A stretch of DNA of 64,000 nt from Sphingobium sp. CAP-1 (GTDB lineage: Bacteria; Pseudomonadota; Alphaproteobacteria; Sphingomonadales; Sphingomonadaceae), in contig NZ_CP046253.1 in assembly GCF_009720145.1 (NCBI RefSeq), positions 682,001-746,000 on the forward strand, given 5' to 3'. A program made the position numbers and the translations under genes. Shown here piece after piece: positions 19,476 through 27,110 of the stretch; the stretch's first letter is position 1; every line of letters starts with the position of its first letter. The notes beneath the pieces are model-generated. The model searched no databases, had not been told where the DNA came from, and saw only the letters and a program-made list of their open reading frames with translations.

Positions 19476-20915
19476 TCAAATCAGATAGCCGACCTCATAC
19501 AGCCCCCATCGCCGCCCGGCAAAGACCAGCGGTACGAACACGCTGCGCAGCGCGCGATAGCGGCCCTCGCCCAGATCCTGGCGATAGGTGAACAGGAAAA
19601 AGTCGCCCTCTCCGTCCAGTGCGCGGCGGGTCTGGCTGTCCATGAAAATCTGCCGGTTGCGGGCATGTTCCATATTCCATGCGCGCATAGCCGGCCGCTG
19701 CGGCTGGCTGCGGGTGCTGATATGGGTAGGGAGGTAGCCGTTCATGTCGAGCAGGCAGCAGCCGACGATCGCGCTGTCCTGAGCGGTATGCCGGTCCAGC
19801 AGCGGACGGATCATCGCATCGGCGAATCCCGTGAAGCCATTGAGATATTGCACCGGCTCCGATCCATCGATCCGCCGATAGTCAGTGTCGAACAATGCGT
19901 TCAGGCTCAGTTCGCCGGCCGCCAACGCCCGCTCGATCAGGTCGCTCATTTCCTCCGCGCCCTCCTCGGCCAGCGCGATATAGCGACTGTTGCGCGTCCT
20001 TTGCGGGCCATGGGCGGCGGTATTGAGCATGGCGTTGGCCATCCCCTCCAACCCTTCCAACTGTTCGCGCGCCACGTCGACCCGCGCCGCGCTCTCGCTC
20101 GACGATCGGCTAAAGGCCGCCAGCCCGTGGCGCAGCGCCGACACGTCGCCATCGGCGGCGTCAGTACAGGTCACGATCGCGTCGGATCGCTCGCCAAACT
20201 GGCTGACCAGCGACGCAATCTCGGCCATGCTCAGGCGCAACCGGTCGATATGGGTACCAACGTCGCGCCCACGCACGATATTGGCCTCCACCCCGCCAAT
20301 CAGCGTCCGCGCGTCGCGATCGAGCTGGCTCAGCTTGTCGCCCACCGAGGCGGAGGACTCCCCTGCCTGTCCCGCCAGCCGCCGGATCTCGTCGGCGACC
20401 ACAGCGAAACCCTGCGTCGCCGCACCCCCGCGCGCCGCCTCGATCGCAGCATTGACGCCCAGCAGCCGCGTCTGCCGCGCGATCGCGCCCAGATCGTCGC
20501 TGATATCGCCCACCGCCTCGATCACGGTCAGGAAACGGCGCAAATGCCCTTCCAGCCCGGTGACATGCTCGACCAGGCCCGCCACCTCGCCCAGCGACAG
20601 GCCAATCACGTCATGGCCATCGGCGATGATGCGGCCGGCGCGCCGCGCGGTCAGGCTGAGTTCCTGCGCCGCCGCCACGCTCTCCCCCTGGCTCGCCGCC
20701 AACGTCTCCATATTGGCCTGTAAACTGCTCAAATGCGCCGAATCGCCCTGAATGCGGCGGTTAAGCTCACTCAGGAACCCCGCAGTTTCGCTGCACTGCA
20801 ATGCGATGTCGCCCGATCTTTCCCCCAGATCGGCGAGCAAATCCCTGTTTTCCAAGTGCGTCCCGTGCATTAACCGTCCGATGGATAGTGACGGATTAAC
20901 CATGCACTGCAACAC
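19476..20915 (-). CDS. Cytoplasmic methyl-accepting chemotaxis-like protein
   Basis: A 479-residue protein without transmembrane helices. The central part is a shortened MCP signalling helix with the hairpin-tip-like segment DLGAIARQTRLLGVNAAIEA followed by GFAVVADEIRRLAGQAGESS, highly similar to the conserved MCP hub that contacts CheA/CheW. The C-terminal 130 residues (NGFTGFADAMIRPLLDRHTA through LRSVFVPLVFAGRRWGLYE) look like a PAS/Cache-type sensor placed after the signalling domain, an inverted order. The start is uncertain: GTG 20915, ATG 20903 or ATG 20873. It is divergent from the VWA gene. Confidence 0.85.
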   Translation of the reverse strand: MLQCMVNPSLSIGRLMHGTHLENRDLLADLGERSGDIALQCSETAGFLSELNRRIQGDSAHLSSLQANMETLAASQGESVAAAQELSLTARRAGRIIADGHDVIGLSLGEVAGLVEHVTGLEGHLRRFLTVIEAVGDISDDLGAIARQTRLLGVNAAIEAARGGAATQGFAVVADEIRRLAGQAGESSASVGDKLSQLDRDARTLIGGVEANIVRGRDVGTHIDRLRLSMAEIASLVSQFGERSDAIVTCTDAADGDVSALRHGLAAFSRSSSESAARVDVAREQLEGLEGMANAMLNTAAHGPQRTRNSRYIALAEEGAEEMSDLIERALAAGELSLNALFDTDYRRIDGSEPVQYLNGFTGFADAMIRPLLDRHTAQDSAIVGCCLLDMNGYLPTHISTRSQPQRPAMRAWNMEHARNRQIFMDSQTRRALDGEGDFFLFTYRQDLGEGRYRALRSVFVPLVFAGRRWGLYEVGYLI

Positions 20916-20957
20916 TTAATATTCGGACAATGCGGTCAGCCGGCGCGACTTGCATCC

Positions 20958-22160
20958 GTGCGCGGCCTGCCCGACAAGGCGGTCATGCTGCTCAATTTTC
21001 TCGACGCGCTCCGCGCCGCCGGCATCAATGCCAGCATCAAGGAACATCTGCTGCTGCTGGAGGCGCTCGACCGCAACGTCATCGCCCGGCGGCCGGAGGA
21101 GTTTTATTATCTCGCCCGCGCCACCTATGTGAAGGATGAAGGCCTGCTGGATCGCTTCGATCAGGTCTTTGCCAGAGTGTTCAAGGGCGTTCTCGATCAG
21201 GACGGGCTGGAAGCCGATATCCCGGAGGAGTGGCTGCGCCTCGTCGCCGAAAAATATCTGAGCGCCCAGGAGATGGAGAAGATCAAGTCGCTGGGCGACT
21301 GGGACGAGATCATGAAGGCGCTGAAAGAGCGGCTGGAAGAGCAAAAGGGCCGGCATCAGGGCGGCAATAAATGGATCGGCACCGGCGGCACCTCCCCCTT
21401 CGGCCATGGCGGCTATAACCCGGAAGGTGTGCGGATCGGCGGGGAAAGCCGGCACAAGCGCGCGATCAAGGTCTGGGAAAAGCGCGAATTCGCCAATCTC
21501 GACAGCACGAAACAACTGGGCACCCGCAACATTAAGGTGGCGCTGCGCCGCCTGCGCCGCTTCGCGCGGGAGGGCGCGGCGGACGAACTGGACCTTGATG
21601 AAACCATCCGCGGCACCGCGCGGCAGGGCTGGCTCGATATCAGGATGCGGCCCGAACGGCATAATGCGGTCAAGCTGCTGCTCTTCCTCGACGTGGGCGG
21701 ATCGATGGACCCGTTCATCACGCTGTGCGAGGAACTCTTCTCCGCCGCGACCGGCGAATTCAAGAATATGGAATTTTTCTACTTTCACAACTGCCTCTAT
21801 GAAGGCGTGTGGAAGGATAATCGCCGCCGCTTTTCGGAACGCATTCCGACCTGGGACATTCTCCACAAATATGGCCATGACTATAAGCTGATCTTCGTCG
21901 GCGACGCGGCAATGAGTCCCTATGAAATCAGCCATCCGGGCGGATCGGTCGAACATATGAACGAGGAAGCCGGCGCCGTCTGGCTGAACCGCATCACCCA
22001 CACTTATCCCGCGACCGTCTGGCTCAATCCGACGCGTCAGGATCTGTGGGGCTATAGCCATTCCACCCGGATGATCCGCGAGTTGATGAGCGAGCGCATG
22101 TATCCGCTGACCATCGAGGGTATCGACGCCGCCATGCGAGAGTTGACGCGCAAGCGCTGA
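20958..22160 (+). CDS. VWA domain-containing CoxE-like protein (MoxR partner)
   Basis: A 400-residue protein. The N-terminal region (MLLNFLDALRAAGINASIKEHLLLLEAL) is typical of CoxE-like proteins, and the C-terminal von Willebrand A domain has a MIDAS at residues 245-250 reading DVGGSM, with Gly in place of the usual Ser in DxSxS. YHxCLYE-like and FVGDAAMSPYE follow. CoxE-type proteins act with MoxR ATPases. The start is GTG 20958, or possibly ATG 20985 with AAGGCGG close upstream; the latter matches family starts. Confidence 0.88.
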   Translation: MRGLPDKAVMLLNFLDALRAAGINASIKEHLLLLEALDRNVIARRPEEFYYLARATYVKDEGLLDRFDQVFARVFKGVLDQDGLEADIPEEWLRLVAEKYLSAQEMEKIKSLGDWDEIMKALKERLEEQKGRHQGGNKWIGTGGTSPFGHGGYNPEGVRIGGESRHKRAIKVWEKREFANLDSTKQLGTRNIKVALRRLRRFAREGAADELDLDETIRGTARQGWLDIRMRPERHNAVKLLLFLDVGGSMDPFITLCEELFSAATGEFKNMEFFYFHNCLYEGVWKDNRRRFSERIPTWDILHKYGHDYKLIFVGDAAMSPYEISHPGGSVEHMNEEAGAVWLNRITHTYPATVWLNPTRQDLWGYSHSTRMIRELMSERMYPLTIEGIDAAMRELTRKR

Positions 22161-22248
22161 CGCATGGCGGCCCGCCCGGTCGCGATTCATCGATATTGGG
22201 CTTGCCTCGCCCTCCAGCGCCCCTTAGCGAGAATGCAGGGGGAAAATC

Positions 22249-23499
22249 ATGAAATTTTCGGCATCTATCACTTTGCTTCTGGGCGCGGCCTGCCTTGCGC
22301 TCACCGGATGCGGCGGCGGATCGGCCGACAGTGCGCCCGTCACCCCGACCCCCACGCCGACACCACCCCCGCGAGCGATCACCGGCGTCACATCCACCCC
22401 GGTCGCGACGTTCGCCGCCCCCTGGTCGCTGGCCTTCCTGCCCGACGGCCGGATGCTGGTCACGGAACGTCCCGCCTCCGCCACCAAGCTTGCCAATCCC
22501 ACGGAATCGGGCAGCCTTCGCCTTGTCAGCGCGACGGGAACCCTGTCCGATCCGATCGAGGGACTACCAGCCAATATCGGCCTGCTCGATGTCAAGCTCG
22601 ACCCCGCCTATGCCAGCAACGGCCTCATTTACATCAGCTACATGGAACGCGACTCCAGCGCGCCCCGCGTCGGTCGCAACGCCGGCGAAGCGGGCGTCGA
22701 TCCAGCCGGGCTGGCGCTGGTGCGCGGCACGCTGCGTTTCACGGGCAGCGGCGCGCGCCTGGACAATGCCAGCATCATATGGCGCCAGGCGCCCAAGATC
22801 GTCGCGAATATCGGGTCGGGCGAACCGGGTGGCCGGATCGCTTTCTCCCCGGATGGCCGCTATCTTTTCCTGGCTGCCGGCGACCGGCAGGAGCTGGACA
22901 AGAGCCTGCTGTTCGCGCTCGACAACACGCTGGGCAAGATCATCCGCATCTATCCCGACGGCGCAGTCCCGTCCGACAATCCCTATCGCGCGCAGGCCGG
23001 CGCGCTGCCGGAAATCTGGTCGATCGGCCATCGCAACCCCTATGGCCTCGCTTTCGACGGCAAGGGATTGTTGTGGGAAAATGAAATGGGACCAAAGGGC
23101 GGCGACGAACTCAATCGCATCGATGCCCGCACCAATTATGGCTGGCCCGCCGTGTCCTATGGCGACAATTATGATGGATCGCCCATCACAAAGCCCGCGA
23201 CGGGCGATGGTTATGCCCCGTCAACTTTCTGGTGGACGCCGGTCATCGCTCCGTCCGACATGATCTTCTACACCGGCACGCAGTTTGCGGACTGGCGCGG
23301 CGATGCCATCATCACCGGCCTTCAGTCCAGGGGGCTGGTGCGGATGCGGATCAATGGCGACAGCGCGACGGAAATGCAGCGCATCGACATGGGTGCCCGC
23401 ATCCGCGCCGTGGCGCAGGCGCCGGACGGCGCGCTCTGGGTGCTGGAAGATCAGCCGAGCGGCCGCCTGCTCAAACTCGCCCCGATCTTCGCACCCTGA
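22249..23499 (+). CDS. PQQ-dependent sugar dehydrogenase (Asd/YliI-type), lipoprotein
   Basis: A 416-residue protein with a lipoprotein signal (lipobox LTGC), a Pro/Thr linker, then a six-bladed beta-propeller of the soluble glucose/aldose sugar dehydrogenase family: PWSLAFLPDGRMLVTER, GLLDVKLDPAY, IGHRNPYGLAFD with the catalytic His, and ENEMGPKGGDELNRI. These enzymes oxidise aldoses in the periplasm using PQQ. PQQ synthesis genes are not in the window, so cofactor supply is unknown. Its 3-prime end overlaps the convergent DUF1275 gene by 29 bases. Confidence 0.9.
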   Translation: MKFSASITLLLGAACLALTGCGGGSADSAPVTPTPTPTPPPRAITGVTSTPVATFAAPWSLAFLPDGRMLVTERPASATKLANPTESGSLRLVSATGTLSDPIEGLPANIGLLDVKLDPAYASNGLIYISYMERDSSAPRVGRNAGEAGVDPAGLALVRGTLRFTGSGARLDNASIIWRQAPKIVANIGSGEPGGRIAFSPDGRYLFLAAGDRQELDKSLLFALDNTLGKIIRIYPDGAVPSDNPYRAQAGALPEIWSIGHRNPYGLAFDGKGLLWENEMGPKGGDELNRIDARTNYGWPAVSYGDNYDGSPITKPATGDGYAPSTFWWTPVIAPSDMIFYTGTQFADWRGDAIITGLQSRGLVRMRINGDSATEMQRIDMGARIRAVAQAPDGALWVLEDQPSGRLLKLAPIFAP

Positions 23500-24103
23500 T
23501 CGCGACGACCAGCGCCAGCAACAGGGTCCAGGCGGCCGCCGGCCACAGCGGATCGACCGACAGGGTGGGCTGGAGAAAGGCCGCCAGCAGCGCCCCGGTC
23601 ATCAACCCGGCCCACAGCAACATGTAGGGCAGCCAGCCCGTGCGATCACCGCCGGTCAGCGCATTGCCGATTCCCTGCCCCAGCTTCACCAGCGTCCCGG
23701 TCATATAGGTAACGCCGATGCTGACTTCGCCATCGCGCAGGAATATGGCGTTGATCGTCCCCATGGCCAGCGCCATCATCGGCACGGACAGGCCCGTCAC
23801 GCCCGCCGCCAGCGCGAGCAGGGCCGCGACCAGGCCGAGCAGAGCCGGCTTGCGCCATTGTCCGGCGATCCGCGCAACGATGGCGCCCAGCGCCGCGCCG
23901 GCGACGAACAGGGCGATGATCCCGGCGGCACACGCCGCAACCGTGCCGCCCTGCGCCATGCCCACCGCCAGCCGTGTCGAATTGCCGCTCATGAAGGACA
24001 CGAACAAACCGCCGAGCCGCAGAAAACCGATCACGTCGACATAGCCGGCCAGCGCCGAAAGACCCGCCGCCAGTAACCAATGATGCGGATCGTAACGCTT
24101 CAT
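23471..24103 (-). CDS. DUF1275 (YoaK) family membrane protein
   Basis: A 210-residue protein with six predicted transmembrane helices and the family signature GYVDVIGFLRLGGLFVSFMSGN at the N-terminus plus YMTGTLVKLGQG in the middle. The DUF1275 family is of unknown function and structurally transporter-like. The ATG overlaps the anmK stop by four bases, so it is coupled to anmK. Confidence 0.92.
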   Translation of the reverse strand: MKRYDPHHWLLAAGLSALAGYVDVIGFLRLGGLFVSFMSGNSTRLAVGMAQGGTVAACAAGIIALFVAGAALGAIVARIAGQWRKPALLGLVAALLALAAGVTGLSVPMMALAMGTINAIFLRDGEVSIGVTYMTGTLVKLGQGIGNALTGGDRTGWLPYMLLWAGLMTGALLAAFLQPTLSVDPLWPAAAWTLLLALVVAIRVRRSGRV

Positions 24104-25209
24104 GGGCGGAACAGCACGCCGCCCGTCATCGCCACCGCCACACCAGTCGTCCCCGGAAAGCTGATCGGCAAAGCTTTCAGATGCCGCACCGCCATATAGG
24201 CAAAGCCCTGCGCCTCCAGCGCATCGCCGTCCCAGCCCAGACCGTCGACACTCAGCACCTGGGCGCCCGTCCGCTCCGCCAGCATCGCCATCAGCGTCTT
24301 ATTATGCCGTCCACCCCCGGCCACATGGATGCGCGCAGGCCGCTGCGGCAGATGGTCGATACCCCGCGCCACGGCCGCCGCCGTGAAGGCAGTCAGGGTT
24401 GCCGCGCCATGCTCCAGGGCCAAACCCCGCACCGCATCAATGCTGAACTGCTCGCGATCGATACTCTTGGGCGGCGGCGCGGTGAACCAGGGATCGGCCA
24501 TCATCCCTGCCAGCCGCGCCGCGTCCACTGTCCCCCGCGCCGCAGTCGCCCCGTCCATATCATAGGCCGCATCGCCATGGGTCTGCATCCAGTTGTCGAT
24601 CAGCCCGCTCGCCATGCCGGTGTCGAACGCGATCAGCGTCCCGTCCGGCCCGATATAGGTAATGTTCGCCACCCCACCCAGGTTCAGCACCGCCGCCGGC
24701 TTCTCCAGCCCGTCCGCCAGCGCGCGATGATAGACCGGCATAAGCGGCGCGCCCTGCCCACCCGCCGCCACATCAGCGCTGCGCAGATCCGCCACCACCG
24801 GAATCCCGAACGCACCGGCGAGCGCGGCGCCATCGCCAATCTGCCAGGTCCAGCCCCGGTCGGGCCGATGCGCGAGCGTATGGCCATGAAAGCCGATCAC
24901 GCCCACATCTTCGGCAATATGCCCGCTGCGCCCCAGCAGGTCGGCCACCGCCTGCACATGCCGTTCGGTCAGTTCCGCCTCGACCGACGCGATCAGCGGT
25001 TCGAAGCCCGGCCGCTCCATCGCCATCGCCCGCTGGCACGCCTCGGCCAGCCGCAGACGAAAGCCCTCATCATAGGGCATGGCGTGAAATTCGACCGCCG
25101 CGACCTGGCCCTCGCCGTCCGTCTCGATCAGCGCGGCGTCGATCCCGTCGCGCGATGTGCCCGACATCAGGCCGATTGCCAGCATCGATGGGGATTGAGG
25201 CATGGTCAT
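24100..25209 (-). CDS. anmK: Anhydro-N-acetylmuramic acid kinase
   Basis: Phosphorylates and opens 1,6-anhydro-MurNAc released in peptidoglycan recycling to give MurNAc-6-phosphate. The roughly 369-residue protein has AIGLMSGTSRDGIDAALIETDG (phosphate-binding loop), VIGFHGHTLAHRP, VLNLGGVANITYI and GGGRHNKTLMAML, all AnmK landmarks. The start is 25209 or 25203; the open frame continues to 25314 but runs through a palindromic repeat and is not expected to be translated. The promoter must lie in or beyond that repeat. Confidence 0.94.
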   Translation of the reverse strand: MTMPQSPSMLAIGLMSGTSRDGIDAALIETDGEGQVAAVEFHAMPYDEGFRLRLAEACQRAMAMERPGFEPLIASVEAELTERHVQAVADLLGRSGHIAEDVGVIGFHGHTLAHRPDRGWTWQIGDGAALAGAFGIPVVADLRSADVAAGGQGAPLMPVYHRALADGLEKPAAVLNLGGVANITYIGPDGTLIAFDTGMASGLIDNWMQTHGDAAYDMDGATAARGTVDAARLAGMMADPWFTAPPPKSIDREQFSIDAVRGLALEHGAATLTAFTAAAVARGIDHLPQRPARIHVAGGGRHNKTLMAMLAERTGAQVLSVDGLGWDGDALEAQGFAYMAVRHLKALPISFPGTTGVAVAMTGGVLFRP

Positions 25210-25292
25210 ATATTCCGTTCGGACTGGGCCTGTCGAAGCCCCTTTCTTTAAAGAAGTAGCGCCCTTCGACAAGCGCAGCCCGAACGGAATAT
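25210..25292. repeat. Palindromic element, family C, between anmK and tyrS
   Basis: Inverted 29-base arms at 25210-25238 and 25264-25292, beginning ATATTCCGTTCGG and ending with TGTCGAAG, three mismatches apart. It shares the CCGTTCG foot with family B but has a different hairpin core (GGCTGCGCTTGT). It starts at the base upstream of the anmK start codon, so it is the 5-prime leader of that transcript. Confidence 0.88.
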
Positions 25293-25383
25293 CATTTTGC
25301 GGCCAGACCGCCATCCACGCCGGACAAAGCCGGGCGAACAGGAGGCTTTTCGCAACCCAACCGCAATGCTACAGGCGCGCGCC

Positions 25384-26601
25384 ATGAGCAACTATAGTTC
25401 CGACCTCCTGCGCCTGCTCGAAGCGCGCGGCTTCATCCACCAGTTGACTGACGCGGAAGGGCTGGATGCGCTCGCCGCGAAACAGGTGGTGCCGGGCTAT
25501 ATCGGCTTCGATCCGACCGCACCGTCGCTTCATGTCGGCCATCTCGTGTCGATCATGATGCTGCGCCAGTTGCAGAAGGCCGGGCACAAGCCGATCGTCC
25601 TGATGGGCGGCGGCACCGGCAAGATCGGCGATCCCAGCTTCAAGGATGAAGCGCGCAAGCTGCTGACCCATGACCTGATTCAGGAAAATGTCGCCAGCAT
25701 CAAGCGCGTGTTCGAACGCTTCCTGACTTTCGGTGATGGCCCATCGGACGCGATCATGCTCGACAATGCCGAATGGCTCGACCGCCTCGAATATATCCCC
25801 TTCCTGCGCGACATCGGCCAGCATTTCTCGGTCAACCGGATGCTGAGTTTCGATTCGGTGAAGCTGCGGCTCGACCGCGAACAGTCATTGAGCTTCCTCG
25901 AATTCAATTACATGATCCTTCAGGCCTACGACTTCCTTGAACTGTCACGCCGCAGCGCCTGCCGCTTGCAAATGGGCGGTTCCGACCAGTGGGGCAATAT
26001 CGTCAACGGCGTAGAACTCGCCCGCCGCGTCGATGGCCAGCAGGTTTTCGGCCTCACCACGCCCCTGCTCACCAATGCTGACGGCACCAAGATGGGCAAG
26101 ACCGTGGGCGGCGCCGTGTGGCTGAACGAAGATCAGTTGTCGCACTACGACTATTGGCAATTCTGGCGGAACACTGCCGACGCCGATGTCGCCAACCGCC
26201 TGCGCCTGTTCACCGACCTGCCGATGGACGAAGTGAATCGCCTCGCCGCACTGGAAGGCGCGGAAATCAACGAAGCGAAGAAGATCCTGGCCAACGAAGC
26301 GACCGCGCTCTGCCGTGGCCTCGAAGCGGCGCAGGCTTCGGCCGAAACCGCGCGAAAGACCTTCGAGGAAGGCGCGTCGGATGCCAATCTGCCGACCGTC
26401 AGCCTGGGTGCCGAAGGGCTGACCGTGATGCAGGCCACCACCGGCCTCGGCTTCGCCAGCTCCAACAAGGAAGTGCGCCGCAAGCTGATCGAAGGCGCGA
26501 TCAAGGTGAATGGCGAAGTCGTCACTGACCCCGCCGTCACCTTGAAGGCCGGCGACAAGCTGAGCTTCGGCGCGAAGAAGCACGGCCTGATTATCGGGTG
26601 A
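25384..26601 (+). CDS. tyrS: Tyrosyl-tRNA synthetase
   Basis: Class I aminoacyl-tRNA synthetase charging tRNA-Tyr. The 405-residue protein has the HIGH-type motif in FDPTAPSLHVGHLVS, the tyrosine pocket segment QAYDFLELSR and QMGGSDQWGNI, the KMSKS-type loop DGTKMGKTVGG, and a C-terminal S4-like RNA-binding domain (SNKEVRRKLIEGAIKVNGE). The ATG at 25384 matches the family start (MSNYSSDLLRLLEARGF). A clear hairpin terminator follows the stop. Confidence 0.97.
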   Translation: MSNYSSDLLRLLEARGFIHQLTDAEGLDALAAKQVVPGYIGFDPTAPSLHVGHLVSIMMLRQLQKAGHKPIVLMGGGTGKIGDPSFKDEARKLLTHDLIQENVASIKRVFERFLTFGDGPSDAIMLDNAEWLDRLEYIPFLRDIGQHFSVNRMLSFDSVKLRLDREQSLSFLEFNYMILQAYDFLELSRRSACRLQMGGSDQWGNIVNGVELARRVDGQQVFGLTTPLLTNADGTKMGKTVGGAVWLNEDQLSHYDYWQFWRNTADADVANRLRLFTDLPMDEVNRLAALEGAEINEAKKILANEATALCRGLEAAQASAETARKTFEEGASDANLPTVSLGAEGLTVMQATTGLGFASSNKEVRRKLIEGAIKVNGEVVTDPAVTLKAGDKLSFGAKKHGLIIG

Positions 26602-26608
26602 GAACAAT

Positions 26609-26632
26609 ATGCTTCCGCGCAAGCGGGAGCAT
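26609..26632 (+). terminator. Hairpin terminator after tyrS
   Basis: A ten-base stem ATGCTTCCGC with GCGGGAGCAT (one G-T pair) and a GCAA tetraloop, eight bases after the tyrS stop. No T-run follows, so it may need additional factors. Confidence 0.55.
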
Positions 26633-26725
26633 AGCCCGTTCATGTCATCAAACAAATAGGATGAGCGATCCGTTAACGCTCTTTCCTAGCAACTCGTCCA
26701 TTTTCAGGCGCTTAGGCTTCGGGCC

Positions 26726-27082
26726 ATGTCGTCCTCGGTATTCGCCAATCTCGGCCACGTCCTGCGCTCACGCGACCCTTCGGTCGATCAGCGGCGCGCC
26801 AGCCGTGATCTGGTCGACATGGTCAGCCATGTCACCGTCCGGGGCCGCACGTACGGCGTACGGATCATCAACATTTCGCCCCATGGGTTGATGTGCCGCA
26901 GCGACAGCCCGCTGACGCCGGGCGACCGGGCCAGCATCTGGCTGCCGATCCTGAAGGACCATGTCGCCGAAATCCGCTGGGCGCAGGACAGCCGCGCCGG
27001 CATGGAATTTTTCGAACCGATCGCGCCGAAAATCTACGACGCGATGCTGACGCTCATCCCGCCGCGCCGAACCGCCTGGTAA
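26726..27082 (+). CDS. PilZ domain-containing protein
   Basis: A 118-residue single-domain protein with PilZ features: an RRASRDLVD segment near residue 23 and the NISPHGLMCRS motif (D/N-x-S-x-x-G) at about residue 48, followed by beta strands ending in MEFFEP. PilZ domains bind cyclic di-GMP through an RxxxR plus (D/N)xSxxG pair; the arginines are present, so binding is plausible. The only other c-di-GMP protein in the window is the EAL protein at 34773. Confidence 0.85.
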   Translation: MSSSVFANLGHVLRSRDPSVDQRRASRDLVDMVSHVTVRGRTYGVRIINISPHGLMCRSDSPLTPGDRASIWLPILKDHVAEIRWAQDSRAGMEFFEPIAPKIYDAMLTLIPPRRTAW

Positions 27083-27110
27083 AATCTTCCGCCGCTTCGA
27101 TCGGCAGCAA

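Noticed and set aside
25210..25314. An extended anmK start at 25314
   Set aside because: The extra 35 codons are the translation of a palindromic repeat and do not resemble AnmK N-termini.
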